Positions 1 to 7,413 of a stretch of 28,558 nucleotides of DNA are shown here, in pieces. The first letter of the stretch is position 1. Each line of letters begins with the position of its first letter. Where the stretch lies: positions 1 to 28,558 of the forward strand of contig CAXTPP010000036.1 in NCBI GenBank assembly GCA_964246185.1, read 5' to 3'. The notes under the pieces were generated by a model that was given only the letters and a program-made list of their open reading frames with translations, was not told the DNA's origin and made no database searches. The translations under genes were made by a program, and so were the position numbers. The DNA is from LMUY01 sp964246185. GTDB taxonomy: Bacteria; Pseudomonadota; Alphaproteobacteria; Acetobacterales; Acetobacteraceae.

Positions 1-52
1 GCTCGTCAGGCTCATAACCTGAAGGTCACAGGTTCAAATCCTGTCCCCGCAA
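1..52 (+). tRNA. Initiator tRNA-fMet(CAT), 5' end missing
   Basis: The window opens inside the D-arm. The anticodon stem-loop is visible at 8-24 (TCAGG, loop CTCATAA, CCTGA; anticodon CAT). The T-arm is at 28-44 (ACAGG, TTCAAAT, CCTGT), the 3' acceptor strand CCCCGCA at 45-51, and the discriminator A at 52. The arrangement GCTCGTC before the anticodon stem and AAGGTC after it matches the bacterial initiator rather than elongator tRNA-Met. Two details are notable: the stem has A-U where E. coli has the first of three G-C pairs, and no CCA is encoded after position 52 (the sequence continues ATAG). The first ~25 nt lie outside the window. Confidence 0.9.
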
Positions 53-102
53 ATAGATCATAGACTGGCATTCGCCGCTGTCGCACAGCTTTAGGACGTG
101 GC

Positions 103-801
103 GTGGCAAAGAGATCATCAAAAACTGCCGCTCCTAGAAGCCTGGATGTGTCGCTTCGGACCGCCAAGGGTCGTACGACGGCTCAGCAGCTATGGCTTCG
201 CCGTCAGTTGAATGACCCTTACGTTCAGGCTGCTCAGGCGCAAGGCTGGCGGTCTCGAGCTGCTTTCAAGCTGATGGAACTGGACGACCGCTACTCGCTT
301 ATTTGTCGAGGCGCTCGGGTGCTCGATCTGGGGGCTGCACCCGGCGGTTGGAGCCAAGTGGCAGCCAAGCGCGGTGCGGGTATCATCGTCGGCATAGATC
401 TTCTTCCAATAGAGCCAATCTCCGGAGCGCGCTTCATCCAAGGCGATTTCAATGATCCAGACATGCCGAGGCGTTTGCAAACGGCATTAGGTGGTTCGGC
501 AGACTTAGTGCTGTCAGATATCGCCCCTAACACGACTGGCCATACCGCGACCGACCACATCCGTATCATCGCCATGGCGGAACTCGCGCTAGACTTCGCG
601 TTGCGCTCCCTAGCACCCGGCGGTAACTTTGTTGCCAAGGTGTTGCAGGGTGGTTCTGAGCGTATCCTGCTCGACTCGATGAAACAGGCTTTCAGCAGCG
701 TCCGTCACGCCAAGCCGCCAGCCAGCCGTAAGGGTTCAAGCGAACTTTACGTTGTTGCTAAAGGGTTTCGCCTGCCGTCCGCCAACTCACCGCCGCACTA
801 A
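103..801 (+). CDS. rlmE: 23S rRNA (uridine-2'-O)-methyltransferase RlmE (FtsJ/RrmJ family)
   Basis: A 232-residue protein of the RrmJ/FtsJ family, which methylates the ribose of U2552 (E. coli numbering) in the A-loop of 23S rRNA in the assembled 50S subunit. The SAM-binding motif VLDLGAAPGGWSQ is at residues ~73-85. The K-D-K-E catalytic tetrad is readable as K56 (RAAFKL), D139 (LVLSDIAPN), K179 (FVAKVLQGG) and E214 (SSELYVVAKGF). The GTG start at 103 is supported by AGGA at 93-96. The N-terminal ~25 residues are a Lys/Arg/Thr-rich extension relative to the E. coli enzyme. It lies 50 nt downstream of tRNA-fMet and 76 nt upstream of guaB. It looks AT-richer than the following genes, but all motifs are intact. 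Confidence 0.95.
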   Translation: MAKRSSKTAAPRSLDVSLRTAKGRTTAQQLWLRRQLNDPYVQAAQAQGWRSRAAFKLMELDDRYSLICRGARVLDLGAAPGGWSQVAAKRGAGIIVGIDLLPIEPISGARFIQGDFNDPDMPRRLQTALGGSADLVLSDIAPNTTGHTATDHIRIIAMAELALDFALRSLAPGGNFVAKVLQGGSERILLDSMKQAFSSVRHAKPPASRKGSSELYVVAKGFRLPSANSPPH

Positions 802-877
802 CTTGCGTGTCGTGTTGCCGGTGCTTATGTCGGGTCGCCAAGGCGCAGGACATATTCTCGCCGGAGAGACAATCGTC

Positions 878-2377
878 ATGGCCCCCGTCGAGACCGCTTT
901 CCTCCGACCTGATATTTCCATTCAGGAAGCCCTCACCTTCGACGATGTGCTGATCGTTCCAGCCTACTCGCAAGTGCTGCCTGCCGAAGCGGATACCCGC
1001 ACGCGGCTCACCCGGACCATCAGCCTGAATATTCCGCTGATCTCCTCCGCAATGGACACCGTGACCGAAGGCCCGATGGCGATCGCCATGGCGCAACTCG
1101 GCGGCATCGGAGTGATTCACAAGAATCTTGATCCGGCAGAGCAAGCATCCCAGGTCCGCCGGGTCAAAAAGTTCGAATCCGGCATGGTAGTGAACCCGTT
1201 GACCATTCACCCGGACCAGACATTGGCAGAGGCTCGCACCCTCATGCTGGCCTACCATATCAGCGGCGTGCCCGTGGTGGAGCGCAGCACCGGCCGGCTG
1301 GTTGGAATCCTGACTAACCGTGACGTGCGTTTTGCCACTGACCCATCCGTGCGGGTTTATGAGCTGATGACCCGCGAAGGCCTGGTCACGGTCCAAAACG
1401 GCGTTCCAGCCGAGGAAGCCAAGCGGCTGTTGCACAAGCATCGGTTGGAAAAGCTTTTGGTGGTGGATGAAGGTTTCCGTTGCGTCGGCCTGATCACGGT
1501 GAAGGACATGGAAAAGGCGCAGGCTCATCCGCTCGCCAACAAGGATGAGCTGGGCAGGCTGCGCGTGGCAGCTGCCATCGGTGTGGGGGAGGACGGCGCC
1601 ATTCGCGCCCGCGCGCTGATAGACGCAGAGGTGGACGTGCTGGTGGTGGACACGGCCCACGGCCATTCCGCCGGGGTCATGGCCGCCGTGGAGAAGATCA
1701 AGCAGATGTCCAACGCCGTGCAGGTCGTGGCGGGCAATGTCGCCACTCCTGAGGGCGCTCGGGCGCTGATCGAGGCTGGGGCAGACGCGGTTAAAGTCGG
1801 CATCGGCCCCGGCAGCATCTGCACGACCCGCGTCGTGGCAGGAGTGGGCGTGCCACAGTTTACCGCGGTGCTGGAGACAGCGGCTGCCTGCCGGGAGGCC
1901 GGCGTTCCGTCCATCGCCGATGGCGGGGTGCGGACCAGCGGGGACATCGTGAAAGCGATCGGCGCGGGGGCGGACTCGGTCATGGTGGGCAGCCTGCTTG
2001 CTGGTACGGACGAGGCACCCGGAGAAGTATTCTTGTATCAAGGCCGTAGCTTCAAGGCTTACCGCGGCATGGGAAGCATTGGGGCGATGGCCCGCGGCTC
2101 GGCCGACCGTTACTTTCAGCAGGAGATCAAGGACAGCCTCAAGCTGGTGCCGGAAGGCATCGAAGGCCGGGTTGGCTACAAGGGGCCAGTTTCGGCGGTG
2201 GTGCATCAGATGGTCGGCGGGCTTCGGGCAGGTATGGGCTATACCGGCAGCGCCACGATCGCTGACCTGCAGACCAACACGCAATTCCGCCGCATCACCG
2301 GAGCCGGCCTGCGGGAAAGCCATGTGCATGACGTGGCGATCACCCGTGAGGCGCCCAACTACCGACACGAGGGATGA
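878..2377 (+). CDS. guaB: Inosine-5'-monophosphate dehydrogenase
   Basis: A 499-residue IMP dehydrogenase that oxidises IMP to XMP with NAD+, the committed step of guanine nucleotide synthesis in the cytoplasm. The N-terminal segment EALTFDDVLIVPAYS is characteristic. A tandem CBS (Bateman) domain follows at about residues 105-220 (LMLAYHISGVPVV... and RLLHKHRLEKLLVVD). The barrel then carries the active-site loop GPGSICTTRVVAGVG with catalytic Cys315 and the flap segment YRGMGSIGAM. The open frame extends upstream to 752, inside rlmE. The ATG at 878 is preferred because GGAGAG at 863-868 precedes it and it gives the normal family length. The stop overlaps the next gene by 4 nt. Confidence 0.96.
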   Translation: MAPVETAFLRPDISIQEALTFDDVLIVPAYSQVLPAEADTRTRLTRTISLNIPLISSAMDTVTEGPMAIAMAQLGGIGVIHKNLDPAEQASQVRRVKKFESGMVVNPLTIHPDQTLAEARTLMLAYHISGVPVVERSTGRLVGILTNRDVRFATDPSVRVYELMTREGLVTVQNGVPAEEAKRLLHKHRLEKLLVVDEGFRCVGLITVKDMEKAQAHPLANKDELGRLRVAAAIGVGEDGAIRARALIDAEVDVLVVDTAHGHSAGVMAAVEKIKQMSNAVQVVAGNVATPEGARALIEAGADAVKVGIGPGSICTTRVVAGVGVPQFTAVLETAAACREAGVPSIADGGVRTSGDIVKAIGAGADSVMVGSLLAGTDEAPGEVFLYQGRSFKAYRGMGSIGAMARGSADRYFQQEIKDSLKLVPEGIEGRVGYKGPVSAVVHQMVGGLRAGMGYTGSATIADLQTNTQFRRITGAGLRESHVHDVAITREAPNYRHEG

Positions 2378-3036
2378 CGAAGGCTGTCATCTTTGACGCC
2401 TATGGCACTTTACTGGACGTGCATTCCGCCATGCAGCGTTTCGCCTCTCAGCTTGGTGGGGCATGGCAGGATATCAGCCAGACTTGGCGGAGCAAGCAGC
2501 TGGAATACAGCTGGGTCCGCACCCTGGCTGGCCAGCACCGGGACTTCGCCCGCTTGACACGGGACGCGCTGGACTTCGCAGCGGCCAAGCATGGCGTCCG
2601 CGACCCGTCGCTGCTGGACGAAATGGAACAAGCCTACCGCCAATTGGACGCCTATCCCGAAGCTGCCGGCGTGCTGGAACATCTGCGCTCGGCTGGGTTG
2701 CTGTGCGCGATCCTTTCCAATGGCGAGACGGCCATGTTGGATGCCGGCGTCCGCCATGCGGGGCTGCAGCCTCATCTGGATGCAGTGCTCAGCATCGATT
2801 CGGTCGGCGCTTTCAAGCCGGACTCGCGCGTTTATCAGATGGCTGTGGACCATTTCAGCACGCCGCCGGGTGAGATGGCGTTCGTGTCGTCCAATCCATG
2901 GGACGTTTTCGGCGCACATCACTTCGGTTTCCAGGCATTCTGGGTCAATCGGCTGCACCAGCCTGTGGAATATGGGCTGGACAGGCTGGTCAAGATGCTG
3001 CCGGGCCTTCAGCAGCTCCCCGACACCCTCGCGTGA
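2374..3036 (+). CDS. HAD-superfamily (S)-2-haloacid dehalogenase, type II
   Basis: A 220-residue L-2-haloacid-dehalogenase-type HAD hydrolase. Family members hydrolyse (S)-2-haloacids through an aspartyl-ester intermediate. Visible motifs are DAYGTLLD (nucleophile Asp8 and Thr12), LSNGE (motif II), FKPDSRVYQ (motif III Lys and Tyr) and SSNPWDVFGA. The last of these keeps the Ser, Asn and Asp that line the active site in characterised type II dehalogenases. Its ATG overlaps the guaB stop (ATGA), so translation is probably coupled. The physiological substrate cannot be read from the sequence. Placement in a purine/rRNA-modification operon suggests housekeeping metabolite repair rather than haloacid catabolism, but that is inference. 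Confidence 0.88.
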   Translation: MTKAVIFDAYGTLLDVHSAMQRFASQLGGAWQDISQTWRSKQLEYSWVRTLAGQHRDFARLTRDALDFAAAKHGVRDPSLLDEMEQAYRQLDAYPEAAGVLEHLRSAGLLCAILSNGETAMLDAGVRHAGLQPHLDAVLSIDSVGAFKPDSRVYQMAVDHFSTPPGEMAFVSSNPWDVFGAHHFGFQAFWVNRLHQPVEYGLDRLVKMLPGLQQLPDTLA

Positions 3037-4337
3037 CCCCCGCGGCCCGCCTGGCTGCCGCCATAGACCTGTTGGCGGAGGTGGACGCCTATCCCCGCCG
3101 TCCTGCGGATGCTGTCGCCAACGAGTTCTTCCGCAACCGGCGCTTTATCGGTTCGGGGGACCGCCGGGCCGTGTCGGAACGGTCCTGGCGCGTGCTGCGA
3201 ACCCGGCGGCGGCTCGGCTGGTGGCTCGAACGCGCCGGCACCGCACCGACGCCGCGCATGTTGGTGGCTGCCTCGTTGCTGCTGGAGGGCTGGACGCTCG
3301 CCGGAGTGCAGCAGACCTATTCCGGCGGCCAATACGGCGCTGCATCCATGCTGGCGCAAGAGGTGACGGCGGCCAGCCAGCTCGCCGGTCACACCCTGGA
3401 CCATCCCGACATGCCGGAGGCGGTCCGGCTCGAAACGCCTGACTGGCTGTTGCCATCCTTGCTCGCCCGCTTCGGCGACACGCTAGGCCCCGAGCTGGCG
3501 GCAATGGAGGCGGAAGCCCCGCTGGATCTGCGGGTCAACCTGCTGCGCGGCGGGCGGGAGGATGCGCTGGCTGCCTTGGCGCTGGAGGGCATCGCCGCAA
3601 CCCCCACGCCGCTGTCGCCATGGGGGTTGCGCGTGGCCGGACGGCGGCTGGTGACGACTGGGCCGGCTTTCCTGTCGGGGCTGGTGGAAATCCAGGACGA
3701 AGGCAGCCAACTGGTGGCCGCCCTGGTCGGCGCCGCACCGCAGATGCGGGTCGCGGACTGGTGCGCCGGGGCAGGGGGCAAGACGCTCGCCCTGGCCATG
3801 GCGATGGGCAACCACGGCCATATCGTCGCCTGCGACGTGCACGACAAGCGGCTGGAAGGCGCTGTTCGCCGCCTGCGCCGGGCCGGCGTGCACAACGTCG
3901 AGCGCCACCTGATCGTGGCTGGCGACAAATGGGCCAAGCGCCGGGCCGGCACGTTCGACCGCGTGCTGGTGGATGCGCCGTGCACCGGCACCGGCACCTG
4001 GCGCCGCAATCCGGACGCCAGGGCACGGCTGCGCCCGCTGGACCTGGAAGAGTTGCTTCCCAAGCAGGCGAACATCCTGGACGATGCGTCGCGGCTAGTG
4101 CGGGCCGGCGGGCGGCTGGTGTTCGCCACCTGCTCGCTGTTGCCTGAGGAGAACGAGGGCCAAGTGGACGCATTCCTCGACCGCCACCCGGATTTTACCT
4201 TGTTGCCGTTGCCAGCGGCCTGGCCCTCGGCATCAGAGCCGCCGTGCCAGGGGGCATACCTGTCGTTGACGCCGCTCCGCCACGGCACGGACGGCTTCTT
4301 CGCTGCCGTGCTGCAACGCTCCGGAGCGTTGCATTGA
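3033..4337 (+). CDS. RsmB/NOP-family class I SAM-dependent RNA (m5C) methyltransferase
   Basis: A 434-residue protein of the RsmB/Sun/NOP2 family, whose members make 5-methylcytosine in rRNA. The N-terminal ~150 residues form the NusB-like RNA-binding part. The Rossmann methyltransferase domain follows, with SAM motif VADWCAGAGGKTLALA, motif IV DAPCTGTGTWRRNPD (Cys317) and motif VI FATCSLLPEENEGQ (catalytic Cys367). Both cysteines of the m5C mechanism are present. GTG at 3033 is chosen because it overlaps the upstream stop (GTGA) and the product begins with the usual TPAARLAAAIDLL helix. The frame is open upstream to 2898, but that part lies within the dehalogenase gene. Whether it targets C967 as in E. 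coli RsmB is unknown. Confidence 0.9.
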   Translation: MTPAARLAAAIDLLAEVDAYPRRPADAVANEFFRNRRFIGSGDRRAVSERSWRVLRTRRRLGWWLERAGTAPTPRMLVAASLLLEGWTLAGVQQTYSGGQYGAASMLAQEVTAASQLAGHTLDHPDMPEAVRLETPDWLLPSLLARFGDTLGPELAAMEAEAPLDLRVNLLRGGREDALAALALEGIAATPTPLSPWGLRVAGRRLVTTGPAFLSGLVEIQDEGSQLVAALVGAAPQMRVADWCAGAGGKTLALAMAMGNHGHIVACDVHDKRLEGAVRRLRRAGVHNVERHLIVAGDKWAKRRAGTFDRVLVDAPCTGTGTWRRNPDARARLRPLDLEELLPKQANILDDASRLVRAGGRLVFATCSLLPEENEGQVDAFLDRHPDFTLLPLPAAWPSASEPPCQGAYLSLTPLRHGTDGFFAAVLQRSGALH

Positions 4338-4897
4338 TCGCGGTGCGCCGGGCGCGGCCATCGGACGCGCCGCTAATCGGGGCCGTGCACGTTGCGGCCT
4401 GGCGCAGCGCCTACCCGGGCATCCTTCCTGACCCCTTCCTCGCAGGCCTGTCCGTGACCCGGCAGGCTGCATACTACGACCGTCAAATCCGCTCCGGCGG
4501 CGGGGTATATGTCGCAATCGCATCAGGGCAGGACGTTCCCGATGGCGCCGGCCCGCGGTTGGTCGGTTACACGACCGTTGGGCGCACTGGCGGCGCCCTG
4601 CCAGGGGGCGTGCTGGCAGACGGCGAGATCGAGACGCTGTACGTGCTCGACGACTGGCGGGAGCGGGGCGTAGGCCGCCGCCTGATCCGTACGGGCGCCG
4701 CGCACTTGGCTGCATCCGGCAGCCGGGCCGCGTTCCTTTGGGTGCTGCGCGGCAACCCGAGCCGCTGGTTCTACCAGCGCCTTGGCGGACGGCCGGTGGC
4801 AGAGTCGTCCACCCGGGTGGCGGGCGTGTCCGTGCCGCAGACGGCCTATGCCTGGGACCCGATCGAGCGGCTGATCGCGGCGTCGCCGGCAACCTGA
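4334..4897 (+). CDS. GNAT-family N-acetyltransferase
   Basis: A 187-residue single-domain GNAT acetyltransferase that transfers acetyl from acetyl-CoA to an amine. The product starts IAVRRARPSDAPLI, a typical first GNAT strand and helix. The acetyl-CoA pyrophosphate loop RERGVGRRLIRTGA (Arg-x-x-Gly-x-Gly) follows strand IETLYVLDDW, and FYQRLGGRPV is the C-terminal segment. The TTG at 4334 overlaps the methyltransferase stop (TTGA), and no other start has a clear ribosome-binding site. A GTG at 4343 is an alternative. The last 52 nt overlap the oppositely oriented TetR gene. Substrate is unknown; ribosomal protein, small amine and antibiotic acetylation are all possible for the family. Confidence 0.85.
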   Translation: MIAVRRARPSDAPLIGAVHVAAWRSAYPGILPDPFLAGLSVTRQAAYYDRQIRSGGGVYVAIASGQDVPDGAGPRLVGYTTVGRTGGALPGGVLADGEIETLYVLDDWRERGVGRRLIRTGAAHLAASGSRAAFLWVLRGNPSRWFYQRLGGRPVAESSTRVAGVSVPQTAYAWDPIERLIAASPAT

Positions 4898-5532
4898 AAA
4901 GCTGTCGCACGGCCGGCCGTCAGAAGGACAGCATCAAGGTTACGTGCCATGATGGTTAGCACTGCGGGGTCGTTGGTGACCATCAAGGCAGCAGTTGCCC
5001 CATCAATGAGCAGTAATATCTGCCTCGCGACGACTCGCGGCTCTGCCAATTCGGCTTGTGCCGCCAAACCCTCCAGGAAAGTGAGCACGTGATCGTGATG
5101 GTCCGCCGCGATCTCGCGCAGCCACTGCTCATTCTTGTCGTGCTCGCCGATCGCGTTCATGAACGCGCACCCGTAGAAGCGCCCGCCTTGATACCATTGC
5201 TCCATCGCCAGGGCAGGCGCACGCAGCTTGGTCAGCGGGTCCGGTCCGGCTGCTTCGACTGCGCCGAAGAAGGCTCTGCGCCAATCCGCGCCCTCGCGAG
5301 ACAGGACTTCTCTCAACAAGGCCTCTTTCGAGCCGAACCGCCCATACAGCGTCATCTTGGATGCGCCCGCTGCGGCCAGGATGCGGTCGATGCCGGTTGC
5401 ATGGATGCCCTGGCGGCAGAACAGGTCGCGCGCAGCATCAACGATGCGTTCATGGGCTGGGCCAAGCCGGTCGCGGGAAAGGGCGGCATATGTCACGCTT
5501 GAAAGAATCGCAGCGCGGGGCCTTTTGTGCAA
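4846..5532 (-). CDS. TetR/AcrR-family transcriptional regulator
   Basis: A TetR-type repressor of up to 228 residues. The N-terminal helix-turn-helix domain is clear: ERIVDAARDLFCRQGIHATG, then IDRILAAAGASKMTLYGRFG and SKEALLREVL. The C-terminal ligand domain is helical and ends in MARNLDAVLLTAGRATAF. The start is uncertain: TTG at 5532 has GAGG shortly upstream, while GTG at 5496 would remove 12 residues. It is divergent from the OsmC/acyl-CoA-dehydrogenase/sulfurtransferase unit, and the intergenic region contains two dyads suited to TetR dimers. It most likely represses that unit and itself. Its 3' end overlaps the convergent acetyltransferase gene by 52 nt, so there is no room for a dedicated terminator. 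Confidence 0.9.
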   Translation of the reverse strand: MHKRPRAAILSSVTYAALSRDRLGPAHERIVDAARDLFCRQGIHATGIDRILAAAGASKMTLYGRFGSKEALLREVLSREGADWRRAFFGAVEAAGPDPLTKLRAPALAMEQWYQGGRFYGCAFMNAIGEHDKNEQWLREIAADHHDHVLTFLEGLAAQAELAEPRVVARQILLLIDGATAALMVTNDPAVLTIMARNLDAVLLTAGRATAFQVAGDAAISRSIGSQA

Positions 5533-5579
5533 GCGCCCTCGCCGCCCGGTTGATTACTGTTCGCGCAACCTAGCTGCTG

Positions 5580-5600
5580 TCTGGCATAAAAATTGCCAGA
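5580..5600. promoter_or_regulatory. Dyad with AT-rich centre in the tetR-osmC intergenic region
   Basis: Perfect 7-bp inverted arms TCTGGCA (5580-5586) and TGCCAGA (5594-5600) surround a 7-bp AT-only centre (TAAAAAT). It sits between the TetR gene and the OsmC-like gene, nearer to TetR, and could be a second operator or the site controlling the TetR promoter. Only the symmetry is seen; binding is inference. Confidence 0.5.
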
Positions 5601-5611
5601 GAGCTGCCTAG

Positions 5612-5639
5612 TTGTCTCAGACTGACCGGTCTGTATGGT
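5612..5639 (+). promoter_or_regulatory. Candidate promoter with operator in its spacer, for the OsmC-like operon
   Basis: A -35-like TTGTCT (5612-5617) and a -10-like TATGGT (5634-5639) are separated by 16 bp. That spacer is itself a dyad: CAGAC (5618-5622), TGACCG, GTCTG (5629-5633), containing the 8-bp palindrome GACCGGTC. Characterised TetR-family operators often have such GACCGGTC-centred half-sites. A repressor bound here would cover the polymerase contact surface. The hexamers each match the consensus at four of six positions. Confidence 0.5.
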
Positions 5640-5691
5640 TGGCGTAGCCGCGGCATAAGCCCTGGCGCTGCAAGCAAGAAGGAAACCGCTG

Positions 5692-6252
5692 ATGAGCGAC
5701 GTCGCCGCCAAGACTGCCGAGCCCGGACCCGGTGCGATGACCGGCTGCCTCGCCCCGATCGACAAGGGCGGGCTGGACCAGCTGATCGCCAAGGGCCGCG
5801 CCAATCCGCAGGCCATCAAAACTCTCAAGTGCAAGACCATCGCGGAAGGCCGCTTTCGCCACCTCAACATGATTCGTGACCTGCCGCCCTACATCGTGGA
5901 CGAGCCGCCGGCCTTGCTGGGCGACGACACTGCGCCGAACCCGTCCGAGGCCTCGCTGGCCGCGCTAGGTTCCTGCCTGGCGGTCGGCATCCACGCCAAT
6001 GCCGTGGCCCGCAACATCACCGTGCGTTCGCTGGAGCTGGAGTTGGAGGCGGACATCAACATCACGGCCGTTTGGGGCACGGGCGACACCAGTCCCAAGC
6101 CGGTCGGGTTCGACGCGGTTCGGGTCAAGGTCCATTTGGACGCCGATGCGCCGCAGGATCAGTTGGACGCCTTGGTCGCGCACGCGCGCAACTGGTCCCC
6201 AGTTGCCAACACGTTCAGCAAGCCTGTTCCAGTGAACTGCGAACTCGTCTAA
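5692..6252 (+). CDS. OsmC-family protein, second conserved Cys replaced
   Basis: A 186-residue OsmC/Ohr-fold protein. Proteins of this fold are mostly thiol peroxidases or related thiol-handling proteins of the cytoplasm. The central helix ALGSCLAVGIHANAVARN carries the first conserved cysteine (Cys95). The strand HLNMIRDLPP and the C-terminal block WSPVANTFSKPVPVNCEL follow the family layout. In that block the usual CPVSNTL-type cysteine is Ser169, although another cysteine (Cys183) lies 14 residues later. The start at 5692 has AAGGAA about 7 nt upstream. It is first in a three-gene unit and divergent from TetR. Organic hydroperoxide reduction by the classical two-Cys route seems doubtful; a one-Cys or persulfide role is inference. 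Confidence 0.82.
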   Translation: MSDVAAKTAEPGPGAMTGCLAPIDKGGLDQLIAKGRANPQAIKTLKCKTIAEGRFRHLNMIRDLPPYIVDEPPALLGDDTAPNPSEASLAALGSCLAVGIHANAVARNITVRSLELELEADINITAVWGTGDTSPKPVGFDAVRVKVHLDADAPQDQLDALVAHARNWSPVANTFSKPVPVNCELV

Positions 6253-6273
6253 TCCATCGCTTGGAGCGCCAAC

Positions 6274-7386
6274 ATGAGTCATACGCTCACCGCCCCCCGC
6301 AGCCTGTCACCGGCTCCGGTGAAGCCGCCTTTGCCGGAACTGCTGAATGCGGAGTTGGCGCCCCTGGTGGAGCGGATCGACGAGGGCTTCTATCCTTCTG
6401 AGGTCATGCGCCGGCTGGGCGAGGCGGGGGTTTACAGCCGCCACCTCGCCCTGTCCGGGCATCAAGACCTGGGCGGCGCCATCGCCGACATGGCATCCGT
6501 CGCAGCGCTGTGCATGTCCACGGCGTTTTGCATCTGGTGCCAGGATGCCTGCGGCTGGTATCTTGAGAACACCGATAACCTGGCCCTTCGCGCCAGGCTG
6601 CAGCCTGGGCTCGCGGATGGCACCCTGCTGGGCGGCACCGGCCTGTCCAACCCGATCAAGGCGCTGTCCGGCATCGAGGGGTTCGCGTTGCGGGCCAAGC
6701 GGACCGAAGGCGGCTACATCGTCACCGGCGTGCTGCCGTGGGTCAGCAACCTTGGCGAGGGCCATTGGTTCGGCACGATCTTCGAGGATGCCGATGACCC
6801 GGCGCACCGCATGATGGCGATGGTGCAGTGCGGCCAGCCCGGGGTGGAAATCCGCCAGAACGTCAAGTACACCACCCTCGAAGGCACGGGCACCTATTCG
6901 GTCCGCTTCCGGCGGGCGTTCATTTCCGATGATCTCCTGCTCGCTGACCCGCTAGGCGACATGGTCGGGCGCATCCGCCCCGGCTTCGTCCTGCTGCAGA
7001 CGGGAATGGGCCTTGGCGTGATCCGCGCCAGCATCGACGCCATGGTGCAGGCTGATGTCATGCAGGAGCCGACCAACCGGTTCCTGCCGCGCCGCCCGCC
7101 CTATTTCGAGGCAGCGCTGGAAGAGTTGCGGGACGATGTCATGCGGCTGGCAGCAACGCCGCGCGATGGTTCGGCGGATTACGTGCGTCAGGTTTTGCAG
7201 ACCCGGCTCCGCACCGGTGAGCTGACGCTGCAGGCGACCGAAGCCGCGATGCTGCACACCGGCGCCCGCGCCTTCATCGTCGGCTCACCTGTGCAACGGC
7301 GATTGCGCGAGGGATATTTTGTCGCAATGATAACGCCTTCCAGCCGGCATCTCACCAAAGAACTTAGCCGGATGGCAGCGAACTGA
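6274..7386 (+). CDS. Acyl-CoA-dehydrogenase-fold flavoprotein
   Basis: A 370-residue protein with the acyl-CoA dehydrogenase layout: helical N-terminal domain (LAPLVERIDEGFYPSEVMRRLGEAGVY), middle beta domain with GGTGLSNP and YIVTGVLPWVSNLGEGHW, and a C-terminal helical bundle (GLGVIRASIDAMV... AMLHTGARAFIV). The usual SGSD-type and RDAR-type signatures are altered, so substrate assignment by motif fails. Members of this fold include true dehydrogenases and flavin-dependent monooxygenases of the DszC/SfnB type, which act on sulfur compounds. GGAG precedes the ATG at 6274, 21 nt after the OsmC gene. Genes on either side (OsmC-like and sulfurtransferase) favour a sulfur or thiol substrate over fatty-acid beta-oxidation, as inference. 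Confidence 0.8.
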   Translation: MSHTLTAPRSLSPAPVKPPLPELLNAELAPLVERIDEGFYPSEVMRRLGEAGVYSRHLALSGHQDLGGAIADMASVAALCMSTAFCIWCQDACGWYLENTDNLALRARLQPGLADGTLLGGTGLSNPIKALSGIEGFALRAKRTEGGYIVTGVLPWVSNLGEGHWFGTIFEDADDPAHRMMAMVQCGQPGVEIRQNVKYTTLEGTGTYSVRFRRAFISDDLLLADPLGDMVGRIRPGFVLLQTGMGLGVIRASIDAMVQADVMQEPTNRFLPRRPPYFEAALEELRDDVMRLAATPRDGSADYVRQVLQTRLRTGELTLQATEAAMLHTGARAFIVGSPVQRRLREGYFVAMITPSSRHLTKELSRMAAN

Positions 7387-7413
7387 CCGTCTCACAACTC
7401 CAGGAGCAGCATC

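Noticed and set aside
758..2368. A 536-codon open frame on the minus strand opposite guaB
   Set aside because: It is a codon-bias shadow: guaB on the plus strand has all family motifs, and the antisense protein is His/Arg/Gln-rich with no recognisable domain.
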